NCBI GenBank assembly: GCA_938074525.1 | Contig: CALJEX010000034.1 | Location: 1 to 34,763, forward strand | Source of the DNA: an uncultured Gammaproteobacteria bacterium | GTDB lineage: Bacteria; Pseudomonadota; Gammaproteobacteria; UBA4575 | DNA: 34,763 nucleotides | Direction of reading: 5' to 3' | In this document: in pieces, positions 1 to 9,233 of the stretch | How positions within the stretch are numbered: position 1 is the first letter of the stretch | Layout: each line of letters starts with the position of its first letter | The notes under the pieces: generated by a model | Database searches by the model: none | What the model saw: only the letters and a program-made list of their open reading frames with translations | Told to the model about the DNA's origin: nothing | Translations under genes and position numbers: made by a program

Positions 1-1
1 A

Positions 2-223
2 AGCAAAGATCATTGGCGTGTGATTCACATGATACGTCAACTATATTCTGACTCTGGTGTCGTACCAGAACTTCGCACGATCCTAAAAAATTTACGCCAA
101 GACATCGGCAAAGATAATGCAACGCGCAAATATGTATATGCATTATTTCCATACGGCTATGGCCAACAAGGTTGCAAGATTGCTGGCATGCGTAAGCCAC
201 TGAAACTATGGCTAGACTTATAA
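2..223 (+). CDS. DsrC/TusE-family sulfur-relay-like protein, 5' partial
   Basis: The reading frame is open from the window edge, so the N-terminus is missing and 73 residues are visible. The fold-defining C-terminal block of the DsrC/TusE family is clear: HW near the left edge, then Y-V-Y-A-L-F-P, then GQQGCKIAG and KP. DsrC and TusE carry sulfur as a persulfide, in sulfite reduction or tRNA 2-thiolation, using a penultimate cysteine (CysA) in a K-P-x-x-C context. Here that position is leucine and the chain runs on as LKLWLDL, while the upstream cysteine (CysB, in GCKIAG) is kept. This is an unusual combination: DsrC has both cysteines, TusE only CysA, and the regulatory RspA-type paralogues neither. 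A sulfur-carrier role is therefore doubtful. Family assignment is firm; function is open. Confidence 0.85.
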   Translation, partial: SKDHWRVIHMIRQLYSDSGVVPELRTILKNLRQDIGKDNATRKYVYALFPYGYGQQGCKIAGMRKPLKLWLDL

Positions 224-402
224 CTTCTCATCATCTGCACTAGAACATAACAGCCCTCAAAATAGCGCTGCATTTCACCACTGCGTATTACAAGCACATG
301 GATCAGCGGTTATTAACGACCGATGAACTGCTGCACCTAATTTGACTATCTTCAGTCACATACATAAGTCCGCAGATAATCAATTAATTACAGCGGTTCG
401 TC

Positions 403-2241
403 TTAGTGGCCTATAACCTTAGCTAGTAACTCAATTATTGTGAGCACAATCACAAATGAGTTTTGGGAGCCGACACCATTATCGGTGCGTGATTGACTGA
501 CCACATACATTGAAGGTTGTATATTAACTATTGAACAATTTGGTGACACATATTCATTATCACATTCCAAAGATGCATCACTATTTTTATAAATGCGACT
601 ATTAACTATGCCATCTGAATAAATTGAAGAGTCGGTTATTGGCTTGTAATCAATGCCGATAGTAATACCAAGTGTATTCTCAATCTCAATCACCCTGTCA
701 TTAGTATCAGAATCATTCAACCACGTATTGGATGGTTGATCAGATGTACTCCAATACACAGAATGCACCATGTCTTGTAATCCATCACCATTCAAATCAA
801 CAAAACGAACGCCATAATCATGAATTTGATCACCAATCTTAGTTACGATGGCCGCAGGTGGCTCGTACTCAGGCGTGCTAGTAGTCTCCCATCCTGACCC
901 TGTATTCAACCATGCCTTAGAGGGTTGATCCGATGCACTCCAATACACGGAATGCACCATGTCTTGTAATCCATCGCCATTTAGATCAACAAAGCGAACG
1001 CCATAATCATAAACTTGATCTCCTATCTTTGTTACAATTGCAGCACGTGGTGCATAACTAAGAGATTCGACCCAACCAGTCCCTGTATTCAACCATGCCT
1101 TAGAGGGTTGATCCGACGCATTCCAATACACTGACTGAACAATGTCTTGTAGTCCATCGCCATTCAAATCAACAAAACGAACGCCGTAATCAGATACTTC
1201 TCCATTTATATTCACAGCAATTGATGCAGGCAATTTATAATCAAGATTATCTTGCCAAGGAGTAGTGTTAACTGTTGCTGAATTCCAAATAATATTGGTA
1301 CTTCCAAGGCAATTGCTTTGCCCATCACACATATCTACATTTTCAATTACCGACTGGTTTGAAGTATTAGCTATAGTGTAATTTAAATTATATTCACGAA
1401 TTTTAGAAAGTGCATTTACCTCGATCTTCACAAGACGATTATTAGCCGCTCTTTTTAATCCTGAAGTATATGATACCCTCGTATCACTCCTGCTTTCGTA
1501 CTCAAACTCAACCGAGTTATATGGCGTTAAATTTTGATTGGCATTTCCAGTATAGTTAATACTTAATGGATAATTTTCTCCAGTGGTTTCATCTTCAAAA
1601 TAAGTGATAGTCATATAATTACCCACGCTGTCACTAACTTTATTCAGCAGCCAACATAGGGCATCAGGCTGAGTAGTACCGTCGGCAAACGGTGGATTGA
1701 CTAATGAATCATTTGGAATGTTTAGGCTGTTACCATACTCCATGATGTCGCCGGATTTAGTCCAGACTTTGAAGTACTGTGGCCCATTGCCGGTAGAACC
1801 GTACGATACTATTTTTGAAAATCCATCGAGCTCTGTTCTATACTCAGTGTTTGCAGCACCGTATGTTCCACTAATGGCGATTAATGGTTGCCCATCCAAA
1901 CAAAAACGATCATTGCTATCGAAATCTACCTCATCAATGAATCCATCTTTAGCTTTAGTTGCGGGACAACGGTGGATGACAGACAAACCGCCTAATGACC
2001 AACCCACACCTAACAAACCATTACCGCCTTGGCTGTTGTAGTTTAGAGAGAGTTGCGGTTGCACACCGGCGGTGCCGGGTGGTAATTCGATGGGAATACT
2101 GTATTCGGCGGCACCGGTACTGCCGACATTAAATTGGCCTGGGATAGAACCAACTAAAGTATTGCTATACGCGAAGACTAAAAAAGAAAGTGAAAAATAA
2201 AATACTAACGTAAAAAATACAAGTTGGCTTTTTTGCTTCAT
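403..2241 (-). CDS. SpvB/Tc-toxin-like secreted protein with FG-GAP repeats, C-terminally truncated
   Basis: The 612-residue product starts with a hydrophobic signal segment (about residues 8-25). An SpvB/TcdB-type N-terminal domain follows, recognisable by the IPGQFNVGSTGAAEYSIPIE and GLLGVGWSLGG blocks. Residues about 340-510 hold three almost identical FG-GAP/VCBS modules with a DLNGDGLQD calcium-binding loop. Then comes the start of the TcdB middle region (ITIGIDYKP, then VVSQSRTDNGVGSQNS). Relatives continue from this point with a GRGFLGF block and RHS repeats and often exceed 1,500 residues; here the last 16 residues are unlike the family and a stop follows. I infer a frameshift or deletion removed the C-terminus, so this may be a decaying gene. 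The start is supported by AAGGGGA about 8 bases upstream of ATG. A -35-like TTGACA lies at 2299-2304 on the minus strand, without a convincing -10. Confidence 0.8.
   Translation of the reverse strand: MKQKSQLVFFTLVFYFSLSFLVFAYSNTLVGSIPGQFNVGSTGAAEYSIPIELPPGTAGVQPQLSLNYNSQGGNGLLGVGWSLGGLSVIHRCPATKAKDGFIDEVDFDSNDRFCLDGQPLIAISGTYGAANTEYRTELDGFSKIVSYGSTGNGPQYFKVWTKSGDIMEYGNSLNIPNDSLVNPPFADGTTQPDALCWLLNKVSDSVGNYMTITYFEDETTGENYPLSINYTGNANQNLTPYNSVEFEYESRSDTRVSYTSGLKRAANNRLVKIEVNALSKIREYNLNYTIANTSNQSVIENVDMCDGQSNCLGSTNIIWNSATVNTTPWQDNLDYKLPASIAVNINGEVSDYGVRFVDLNGDGLQDIVQSVYWNASDQPSKAWLNTGTGWVESLSYAPRAAIVTKIGDQVYDYGVRFVDLNGDGLQDMVHSVYWSASDQPSKAWLNTGSGWETTSTPEYEPPAAIVTKIGDQIHDYGVRFVDLNGDGLQDMVHSVYWSTSDQPSNTWLNDSDTNDRVIEIENTLGITIGIDYKPITDSSIYSDGIVNSRIYKNSDASLECDNEYVSPNCSIVNIQPSMYVVSQSRTDNGVGSQNSFVIVLTIIELLAKVIGH
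721..1230 (-). repeat. Three intragenic direct repeats, about 185-bp period
   Basis: Three DNA-level copies begin near 721, 909 and 1093 within the SpvB-like gene. Each encodes YGVRFVDLNGDGLQD followed by SVYW, SDQPS and WLN. Copies two and three share long identical stretches, such as the segment encoding SDQPSKAWLNTG, so the modules were duplicated or homogenised recently by recombination. Confidence 0.85.
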
Positions 2242-2478
2242 GATAGTTTCCCCTTAGTATTTTATTTTTACAGAAGAGTGTCAGACTTTATTTGTTATTG
2301 TCAAATTAATCTAATATGACACTATTATTGATTTACAGTTATATTTTTCATCAATGTTTGATTTATTTTTTACATTCTATTCGCAACTTGTTGTTCTGCC
2401 GCTATTAATAGAATCGCTTGATGGTGTTTTTTATTTATGTGCGAATTCTTGATCAGATGGCGTAATGTTTAGCGTGTG

Positions 2479-2556
2479 CTGGATTCCCGCGTTCATTAGA
2501 AATTGCTCCTGCATTTCTAATATTTCCGCCATCCTTGGCGGTCACGCGGGAATGAC
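2479..2556. repeat. Cloverleaf palindromic repeat, copy 1 (REP/MITE-like)
   Basis: Outer arms ATTCCCGC (2483-2490) and GCGGGAAT (2546-2553) pair perfectly. Inside are ATTAGAAAT (2495-2503) with ATTTCTAAT (2513-2521), and CCGCCA (2526-2531) with TGGCGG (2536-2541). The element could thus fold as a closing stem with two internal hairpins. A copy with only two differences over about 77 bases lies at 3211-3288 in the same orientation. Confidence 0.9.
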
Positions 2557-2657
2557 TATTTACTTGGGAATGATTATTTACTTACAAGTGACTATATTGT
2601 TTATGAATAGCTATTTTCTTATGAACAACTGTTTGCTTGCTGAGTAACTATTTAGTT
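2548..2657. repeat. Degenerate 18-19-bp tandem array, six units
   Basis: Six successive units begin at 2548, 2566, 2584, 2603, 2621 and 2639. Unit 1 is GGGAATGACTATTTACTT and unit 2 differs by one base; later units diverge progressively. The first unit contains the right end of the adjacent cloverleaf repeat (GGGAATGAC), so the array seems to have grown from that border. Confidence 0.75.
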
Positions 2658-2745
2658 ACGGAAATAAAGACGCAGGATAGGTTGATTGATCACAATTAGT
2701 GCATCGCATTGCTATATGCGCGACGATAAAGATAATTATGTAATA

Positions 2746-3165
2746 ATGTCTGCTATGCGATTTATTCATTACACATGTATTTTATTGATCAGTTTGTTTG
2801 CGGGCGGTTGCGCGACGACAAAAAGCAAATCTTTTGAGTCTAATGAAGTAGCACCTTTCAGCGCGCAAGGTTGGGGCGGGACTGTTTGCAAAGACTTGAA
2901 TCATGACATCCTTCCTAAGAATGTTGGCTTTCAACAGGCAGTGCAAAATATTCGCTTGTATCAGTCTTGGGCTAGCGGGTTTGTCTCTGGGGTGAATTAT
3001 GCGGATAACGATGTTTATGATGTCTCCGGCGCGAGCACTCCGGAAGATACATTTATTTGGTTAAAGGATTATTGTGCAGAGCATCCTGATGTTGCGATAC
3101 CAGTGGCGTTGCATGAGTTGCTTGAAATTTGGAAGTCTGAAGGGAAGATTCTTATTAAGCCCTGA
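2746..3165 (+). CDS. Small putative lipoprotein of unknown function
   Basis: I place the start at ATG 2746 (139 residues); ATG 2755 would also fit. Either gives a lipoprotein signal peptide: a short basic start, then CILLISLFAGGC, with Cys as the likely lipidated residue. The box is loose, with Ala rather than Leu at -3. Upstream in-frame TTG (2686) and ATG (2716) would add a polar stretch before the signal peptide and are less likely. The mature part contains WASGFVSGVNY, then TPEDTFIWLKDYC, then HPD and an amphipathic C-terminal helix. This pattern resembles small periplasmic helical proteins of the Rap1a/HdeA-like kind, but the match is weak and I assign no function. It stands alone between two direct cloverleaf repeats, so it may have been mobilised or retained with them. 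Confidence 0.7.
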   Translation: MSAMRFIHYTCILLISLFAGGCATTKSKSFESNEVAPFSAQGWGGTVCKDLNHDILPKNVGFQQAVQNIRLYQSWASGFVSGVNYADNDVYDVSGASTPEDTFIWLKDYCAEHPDVAIPVALHELLEIWKSEGKILIKP

Positions 3166-3210
3166 GTAATTGTGGTTTCAATTAACTGTATTAGTAAAGT
3201 TAATCATCTG

Positions 3211-3288
3211 TTGGATTCCCGCCTTCATTAGAAATTACTCCTGCATTTCTAATATTTCCGCCATCCTTGGCGGTCACGCGGGAATGAC
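3211..3288. repeat. Cloverleaf palindromic repeat, copy 2 (REP/MITE-like)
   Basis: Direct repeat of 2479-2556, with two substitutions in about 77 bases. The closing stem is ATTCCCGC (3215-3222) with GCGGGAAT (3278-3285), and both internal hairpins are preserved. It lies between the convergent lipoprotein and gatB genes and could also help stop transcription. Confidence 0.9.
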
Positions 3289-3348
3289 GAACGACTCTTA
3301 CTTTAATATTCGTTACGCCATAATAGTTTAAAATGGCTCAGAGTCCTT

Positions 3349-4782
3349 TTAAACAAGTTTCTTTTTTAGCAACTCGTTTACTTGTGCTGGATTTGCTTTG
3401 CCTTTAGTCAGCTTCATTACATTACCCACGAAGAAACCAAACACTTTGTCTTTCCCCGATAAATATTGCTCAACTTGCTTAGGATTTTCAGCAATGACTT
3501 TATCGACAATCGCTTCTAGCTCACCCACATCTGAAATTTGCTGCAAGCCTTTTTCTTCGATGACTTGATCCGGTGTTTTGTCATTACTCCACATGTCTTG
3601 GAATACTTCTTTGGCAATCTTGCCGGAAATCGTGTTGTCTGCAATACGTGAAATTAACTGCGCAAGTCTTTCAGCGCTGACTGGGCTTTGATCTATTTCG
3701 AGGCTGTTAAGATTCAGCGCCCCAGACAATTCACCTGACACCCAGTTGGCTGCCATTTTGGCTTGACCGTTTGCATGACTAACAACTTGTTCGAAATAAT
3801 CGGCCATTTCTCGTGAGGCACTTAATTGCCCGGCATCTTCTGCACTTAAACCATATTCGCTACAAAAGCGTTTTTCTTTTGCATCGGGCAATTCTGGCAG
3901 GCTTTTTTGTAACTGTGCCAATAACTCAGGATCAAGCTTAACGGGCAGTAGATCTGGGTCAGGGAAGTAGCGGTAATCATTGGCTTCTTCTTTGCTGCGC
4001 ATGGTGCGAGTTGAATCATCATCGGCATCGTATAAGCGTGTTTCTTGCGCGACACGACCACCGCTTTCAATGACATCGATTTGGCGCTCTATTTCATAGT
4101 TGATCGCACGTTCTACAAATCTAAATGAGTTAAGGTTTTTTGTTTCGGTACGCGTACCTAGTTCTGTTTCACCCTTGCGTCTTACAGATACGTTAGCATC
4201 GCAACGGAATGACCCTTCTTGCATGTTGCCATCACAGATACCCAAGTACTGAACGATGGAATGAATCTTCTTCATGTAAGCAACGGCTTCTTTAGCTGAG
4301 CTCATTTCAGGCTCTGAGACAATTTCTATTAACGGTGTGCCTGCTCGATTTAAATCGATACCTGTCATGCCATCAAAATCTTCATGCAAGGATTTGCCTG
4401 CATCTTCTTCTAAATGTGCACGTGTAATTCCCACTACTTTTGTGGAACCATCTTCTAAAGCGATTTCTAATTTCCCGTGCTCAACGATAGGAATCGCTAA
4501 TTGGCTGATTTGATAGCCTTTAGGTAAGTCAGGATAAAAATAATTTTTACGGTCGAACACAGAACCATCATTAATTGTGGCATCAACGGCTAAACCAAAC
4601 ATGGCTGCTTTAGCGACGGCTTCTTTATTCAACACCGGCAGCACACCCGGTAACCCCAAGTCAACCGCACATGCTTGTGTATTTGGTTCTGCACCATAAG
4701 CCGTGGCTGCTGCTGAAAATATTTTTGTCTTGGTGTTTAGCTGTGTGTGTATTTCCAGCCCGATAACCACTTCCCATTCCAT
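3349..4782 (-). CDS. gatB: Asp/Glu-tRNA amidotransferase subunit B
   Basis: GatB recognises misacylated Glu-tRNA(Gln) or Asp-tRNA(Asn) and, with GatA and GatC, converts them to the correct amidated forms in the cytoplasm. The family start [13 protein letters not shown] is present, followed by [12 protein letters not shown], the [18 protein letters not shown] block and the [15 protein letters not shown] region. The C-terminal tail is helical and ends in a YqeY-like tRNA-binding domain. A GTG at 4791 abuts the gatA stop. However, AGGTGA (4788-4793) sits 5 bases before ATG 4782, and 4782 gives the usual family N-terminus, so I choose it (477 residues). It is the last gene of the gatC-gatA-gatB operon and is probably translationally coupled to gatA. 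Confidence 0.97.
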   Translation of the reverse strand: MEWEVVIGLEIHTQLNTKTKIFSAAATAYGAEPNTQACAVDLGLPGVLPVLNKEAVAKAAMFGLAVDATINDGSVFDRKNYFYPDLPKGYQISQLAIPIVEHGKLEIALEDGSTKVVGITRAHLEEDAGKSLHEDFDGMTGIDLNRAGTPLIEIVSEPEMSSAKEAVAYMKKIHSIVQYLGICDGNMQEGSFRCDANVSVRRKGETELGTRTETKNLNSFRFVERAINYEIERQIDVIESGGRVAQETRLYDADDDSTRTMRSKEEANDYRYFPDPDLLPVKLDPELLAQLQKSLPELPDAKEKRFCSEYGLSAEDAGQLSASREMADYFEQVVSHANGQAKMAANWVSGELSGALNLNSLEIDQSPVSAERLAQLISRIADNTISGKIAKEVFQDMWSNDKTPDQVIEEKGLQQISDVGELEAIVDKVIAENPKQVEQYLSGKDKVFGFFVGNVMKLTKGKANPAQVNELLKKKLV

Positions 4783-4791
4783 ACTCATCAC

Positions 4792-6240
4792 CTATTCAAA
4801 CTCTTTTGGCATTTGCAAATGATGATCAGTCTGTTGCTGATACTGATGCCCGAGATTTAATAATGTTTGTTCTTCAAAATAATTACTCACTAACTGCATA
4901 CCCACTGGCAAGCCTTGCTGGAAACCGACCGGCAATGAAATACCTGGCAAGCCAGCTAAATTGACGCCGATGGTGTAAATATCAGATAGGTACATGGTGA
5001 TTGGATCATCTGACTTTTCATTTACTTTAAATGCAGTAGTTGGCGTGGTGGGACTTAGTACTGCATCGACTTGGCTAAACGCAGCCCGATAATCATCACT
5101 GATTAATCGGCGTATTTTTTGTGCTTTAAGATAATAAGCATCGTAATACCCTGCGGATAATGCATAAGCACCGACCATAATGCGTCGCTTAACTTCTTCA
5201 CCAAATCCTTCGCTGCGTGAGCGAGAATACATATCTTCTAAATTTTTGGGATTGTCACAGCGATAGCCATAACGAACACCATCGAAACGCGATAAGTTTG
5301 ATGAACATTCCGCAGGCGCAATTACATAATAAGCGGCGATGGCTAACTTTGCATTAGGCAAGGAGATAGGTTTGATTTCACAACCTAAATCTTTAAGCAC
5401 ATCGCAGGCCTGATGTATTTTTGCAGCAAGCTCTGGAGCCAATCCTTCTTGAAAAAACTCTTCTGGCAGTCCTATTCTCAAACCTTTCACTGATTGGTTT
5501 AATCCGGCGACATAATCTGGCACCGGCTGATCAACACTAGTTGAGTCACGTGCATCATGCCCGGCAATAGCCTGCAACATGTACGCACAGTCTTCAGAAC
5601 TAATACCAAAAGGACCACCTTGATCCAGACTAGACGCATAGGCAATCATGCCAAACCGTGAGACACGGCCGTAAGTAGGTTTTAATCCTGTTATACCGCA
5701 CAAAGCAGCGGGCTGTCTTATTGAACCACCCGTATCTGTGCCCATGCTAACAGGCGCTAATCGCGCTGCCACTGCAGCGGCAGAGCCGCCTGATGATCCA
5801 CCGGGGACACGTTCTGTATCCCAAGGATTTTTTACCACACCGTAGTAACTTGATTCAGAAGATGAACCCATCGCAAATTCATCCATGTTTGTTTTCCCTA
5901 AAGACACAGCGCCTGCTTGATTTAACTTTGTCACTACAGTGGCATCATAGGGTGCTACAAAATTATCTAACATGCGTGATGCGCAAGTTGTTTTTATACC
6001 ATCAGTACAAAAGATATCTTTTAGCGCGATAGGAATACCATTTAATATTCCACCTTGCGCACCGCGCGCATCAGCTTGCTTGGCATTCTCTATTGCCTGT
6101 TCAGGAGTGAAAGTCACAAACGAATTTAATTGTTCGTCATGCGCTTCGATGCGCTGAACATAATGACCGACTAATTCTTCACTACTAAACTCTTTAGCAG
6201 CGAGTGCTTTCGCTTGTTGTGCGACTGTTAACTTATGCAT
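4792..6240 (-). CDS. gatA: Asp/Glu-tRNA amidotransferase subunit A (amidase)
   Basis: GatA is the glutaminase half of GatCAB: it releases ammonia from glutamine and channels it to GatB. The amidase-signature catalytic triad is complete: Lys74 in ALKDIF, the cis-serine Ser149 in PGGSSGGS, and nucleophile Ser173 in [11 protein letters not shown]. Their spacing matches characterised GatA proteins. At 482 residues it has the normal length. The gene lies 39 bases after gatC and its stop adjoins gatB. Its presence implies that the organism makes Gln-tRNA and/or Asn-tRNA through the indirect transamidation route for at least one amino acid. Confidence 0.98.
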   Translation of the reverse strand: MHKLTVAQQAKALAAKEFSSEELVGHYVQRIEAHDEQLNSFVTFTPEQAIENAKQADARGAQGGILNGIPIALKDIFCTDGIKTTCASRMLDNFVAPYDATVVTKLNQAGAVSLGKTNMDEFAMGSSSESSYYGVVKNPWDTERVPGGSSGGSAAAVAARLAPVSMGTDTGGSIRQPAALCGITGLKPTYGRVSRFGMIAYASSLDQGGPFGISSEDCAYMLQAIAGHDARDSTSVDQPVPDYVAGLNQSVKGLRIGLPEEFFQEGLAPELAAKIHQACDVLKDLGCEIKPISLPNAKLAIAAYYVIAPAECSSNLSRFDGVRYGYRCDNPKNLEDMYSRSRSEGFGEEVKRRIMVGAYALSAGYYDAYYLKAQKIRRLISDDYRAAFSQVDAVLSPTTPTTAFKVNEKSDDPITMYLSDIYTIGVNLAGLPGISLPVGFQQGLPVGMQLVSNYFEEQTLLNLGHQYQQQTDHHLQMPKEFE

Positions 6241-6279
6241 AAATAAAAGATAGGTTGTGTATTGCTAATAATGCGAAAT

Positions 6280-6567
6280 TTATTCGATAACTTTAGGAAC
6301 GAGATATAAACCGTCTTGAGTTGCCGGCGCAATCTGCTGAAACTTTTCGCGTTGATTAGTTTCTGCGATCTCATCGGCGCGTAACGATTGCATCATGTCT
6401 TGTGGATGCGCCATTGGCTCAATATTCTCCACATCGGCCTGATTCATCTGTTCGACAAATTCCAATATGCGAGAAAGATCTTGCTTGTAGCGATCAAGCT
6501 CATCTTCATTAATTTGCAATTTTGCCAGTTTGGCAATATCGCGAACATCTTCCGTTGAAAGTGCCAT
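6280..6567 (-). CDS. gatC: Asp/Glu-tRNA amidotransferase subunit C
   Basis: A 95-residue protein of the usual GatC size. It starts with a helix (VRDIAKLAKLQI) and has the extended linker motif VENIEPMAHPQD, which wraps around GatA and stabilises the complex; the tail is YLVPKVIE. A strong ribosome binding site, GAGGAG, lies about 6 bases before ATG 6567. It is the first gene of the operon and diverges from mreB across a 115-base spacer, so both promoters must sit there. Confidence 0.96.
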   Translation of the reverse strand: MALSTEDVRDIAKLAKLQINEDELDRYKQDLSRILEFVEQMNQADVENIEPMAHPQDMMQSLRADEIAETNQREKFQQIAPATQDGLYLVPKVIE

Positions 6568-6612
6568 AAATTGCTCCTCGATAAGGTACAGAAAGGTACC
6601 ATATATAACGTC

Positions 6613-6641
6613 TTGCCCAAACCCATACCCGCTGTTAGAGT
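6613..6641 (+). promoter_or_regulatory. Possible sigma-70 promoter of mreB
   Basis: TTGCCC (6613-6618) and TAGAGT (6636-6641) are separated by exactly 17 bases. Each matches four of six consensus positions. The site lies 41 bases upstream of the mreB start in the gatC-mreB spacer. It is a pattern match only. Confidence 0.35.
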
Positions 6642-6667
6642 ACCGTTTCTATTCCAATGATTATTAA

Positions 6668-7726
<1,059 letters not shown>

Positions 7727-7753
7727 ACAGTTAGCCATCCACATTTGATGGTC

Positions 7754-7767
7754 GGAGGATCACTATA
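7754..7767 (+). promoter_or_regulatory. Shine-Dalgarno plus AUA start codon of mreC
   Basis: A perfect GGAGG (7754-7758) is followed after 6 bases by ATA (7765-7767) and then AAA CCT CTA TTC. Read as M-K-P-L-F this reproduces the typical MreC N-terminus (M-K-P-I-F in E. coli). There is no ATG or GTG nearby in frame that would keep it; the first in-frame TTG (7816) and GTG (7819) fall inside the transmembrane helix. Confidence 0.75.
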
Positions 7768-8679
7768 AAACCTCTATTCACATTTGATGCATCTGCATCA
7801 TCCAGGCTGCTAATTTTGGTGATTGTATCCGTTGTCATTATGACGATAGATCATCGTTACCAGCACTTGCAAGTCGTTCGTTCTTCACTGGCAACGGCCA
7901 CCTACCCGCTACAGTACTTGGCACACCTGCCTTCCGCCATTAGTGAAATATTCAACGAAAATCTTGCGGCACGTTCTGACTTACTAAATGACAATGAAAG
8001 GTTACGCGAACAAGCACTTTTCAACCAAGCAAAGTTACAACGCTTAGCACTACTAGAACAAGAAAACGCGCGCCTGAGACAGCTACTCGGCTCCCCCATT
8101 CAGACGTCTCACGAGAAAGTATTGATTGCTGAAATTTTGTCAGTCGACCTGCACCCGTTTAAACAATTGATCACTATAAACAAGGGTAAACGCCAAGGCG
8201 TGTTTGACGGCCAACCACTTATTGCCGCAAAAGGCATTATTGGACAAATCGTTGAAGTCTACCCGATGCATTCAACCGCATTACTCATCTCCGATCCCAA
8301 CCATGCATTACTTGCAGAAAGTAATCGAACAAATTTACGCGCACTACTTGTAGGTAGCGGAAAAACTGATCGTGTCGAATTGAAAAATGTTTCTCTGTCT
8401 GCAGATATTCGTGTCGGCGACTTACTACATACGTCAGGCTTAGATGGACGTTACCCACCCAATTACCCGATTGCAGAAGTTACTGTGATTAACAACCGAC
8501 CTGGCGATGCTTTTCTACACATAGAAGCGCGTCCTTTGGCTGACTTAGACACAATACGCGAAGTATTACTCTTATGGACAAATTCTCCCGAAGATGATGA
8601 ATTAAACTCAGAAGAAAGTAATAGCAGCCCAGATAACGCCAACGCTGCTGAATCTGATACTGAACAAGAAACACCATAA
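7765..8679 (+). CDS. mreC: Rod-shape-determining protein MreC (AUA start)
   Basis: MreC is a bitopic inner-membrane protein whose periplasmic part activates PBP2/RodA and links MreB to wall synthesis. Visible features are a short cytoplasmic tail, one transmembrane helix (about residues 14-30), a coiled coil (NENLAARSDLLNDNERLREQ region, then LEQENARLRQLLGSP) and the beta-domain motifs GVFDGQPLIAAKGIIGQ, VGDLLHTSGLDGRYPPNYP and REVLLLW. The C-terminus ends in an acidic, Ser/Asn-rich tail. With the AUA start the protein has 304 residues. A start at TTG 7816 would remove the cytoplasmic tail and half of the membrane helix, so I reject it. The gene lies between mreB (38 bases upstream) and mreD (1 base downstream). 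Confidence 0.9.
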   Translation: MKPLFTFDASASSRLLILVIVSVVIMTIDHRYQHLQVVRSSLATATYPLQYLAHLPSAISEIFNENLAARSDLLNDNERLREQALFNQAKLQRLALLEQENARLRQLLGSPIQTSHEKVLIAEILSVDLHPFKQLITINKGKRQGVFDGQPLIAAKGIIGQIVEVYPMHSTALLISDPNHALLAESNRTNLRALLVGSGKTDRVELKNVSLSADIRVGDLLHTSGLDGRYPPNYPIAEVTVINNRPGDAFLHIEARPLADLDTIREVLLLWTNSPEDDELNSEESNSSPDNANAAESDTEQETP

Positions 8680-8680
8680 T

Positions 8681-9166
8681 ATGCGCAGAACAACACGAAC
8701 ATATTATGTATTAATTGGCTCATTTGTTATCGCCACCTTACTTACCATTATGCCTATTCCCGTATGGGCAGAACCGTTTCGCCCTGAATGGATATTATTG
8801 TTAGTGATCTATTGGAGCATGACGACACCTAGATGGATTGGTGTTGGTTCTGCCTGGGGGCTTGGATTAATGGTGGATGTTTTGCGTGGCGCCTTATTAG
8901 CACAACACGCACTGGGCTTTGCACTGACCGCATTTATTAGTATTCGTTTTTATCAACGTGTGCGTAGTTATCCGTTACATCAACAAGCATTATTCATTGC
9001 AATGATCTTGCTGCCACACATGAGTGTTTCGTTGTGGGTGTATGGTGTTTTAGGGCAAGACCCTGAGTCCTGGACCTATTGGTCGCCAGCACTAGCCAGC
9101 GCCATTGTTTGGCCATGGATTTATATTGTCATGCGAGCGGTGCGTAGAACGACAGATTTAGATTAG
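8681..9166 (+). CDS. mreD: Rod-shape-determining protein MreD
   Basis: A small polytopic inner-membrane partner of MreC in the elongasome. The 161 residues form about five hydrophobic segments, with the family patterns RPEWILLLVIYW near the first loop and GLGLMVDVLRGALLAQHALGF in the middle, followed by YQR. Length and position are standard. The start ATG lies one base after the mreC stop, so translation is probably coupled. No strong terminator follows; a small hairpin repeat lies 68 bases downstream. Confidence 0.95.
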   Translation: MRRTTRTYYVLIGSFVIATLLTIMPIPVWAEPFRPEWILLLVIYWSMTTPRWIGVGSAWGLGLMVDVLRGALLAQHALGFALTAFISIRFYQRVRSYPLHQQALFIAMILLPHMSVSLWVYGVLGQDPESWTYWSPALASAIVWPWIYIVMRAVRRTTDLD

Positions 9167-9233
9167 ATCACCTTGATACTCATGCATCCGCGAATCCTGG
9201 AGCAATCATTATCTCAACTTATTCAATGCACGG

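Larger units (their letters stand above)
2242..2745. other. Gene-free region with promoter-like, repeat and tandem-array DNA
   Basis: No credible gene lies here. The left part (2242-2460) is very AT-rich and is the leader of the SpvB-like gene. The middle holds a cloverleaf repeat (2479-2556). The right part is a degenerate 18-bp tandem array (2548-2657). A 60-codon open frame at 2465-2647 is made of these repeats and shows no protein family. Confidence 0.7.

Noticed and set aside
224..402. Possible downstream remnant of the SpvB-like gene
   Set aside because: I could not find GRGFLGF or RHS sequence in any frame here; short open stretches look random.
2465..2647. 60-codon open frame on the plus strand
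   Set aside because: It is built from the cloverleaf repeat and the tandem array; its hexapeptide periodicity follows the 18-bp DNA unit.
2548..2657. Possible CRISPR array
   Set aside because: Units are 18-19 bp with no spacers between them and no cas genes nearby.
4791..4791. GTG start for gatB
   Set aside because: Ribosome binding site spacing and the family N-terminus favour ATG 4782.
7816..7818. TTG as the start of mreC
   Set aside because: It would remove the cytoplasmic tail and cut the transmembrane helix; no ribosome binding site precedes it.
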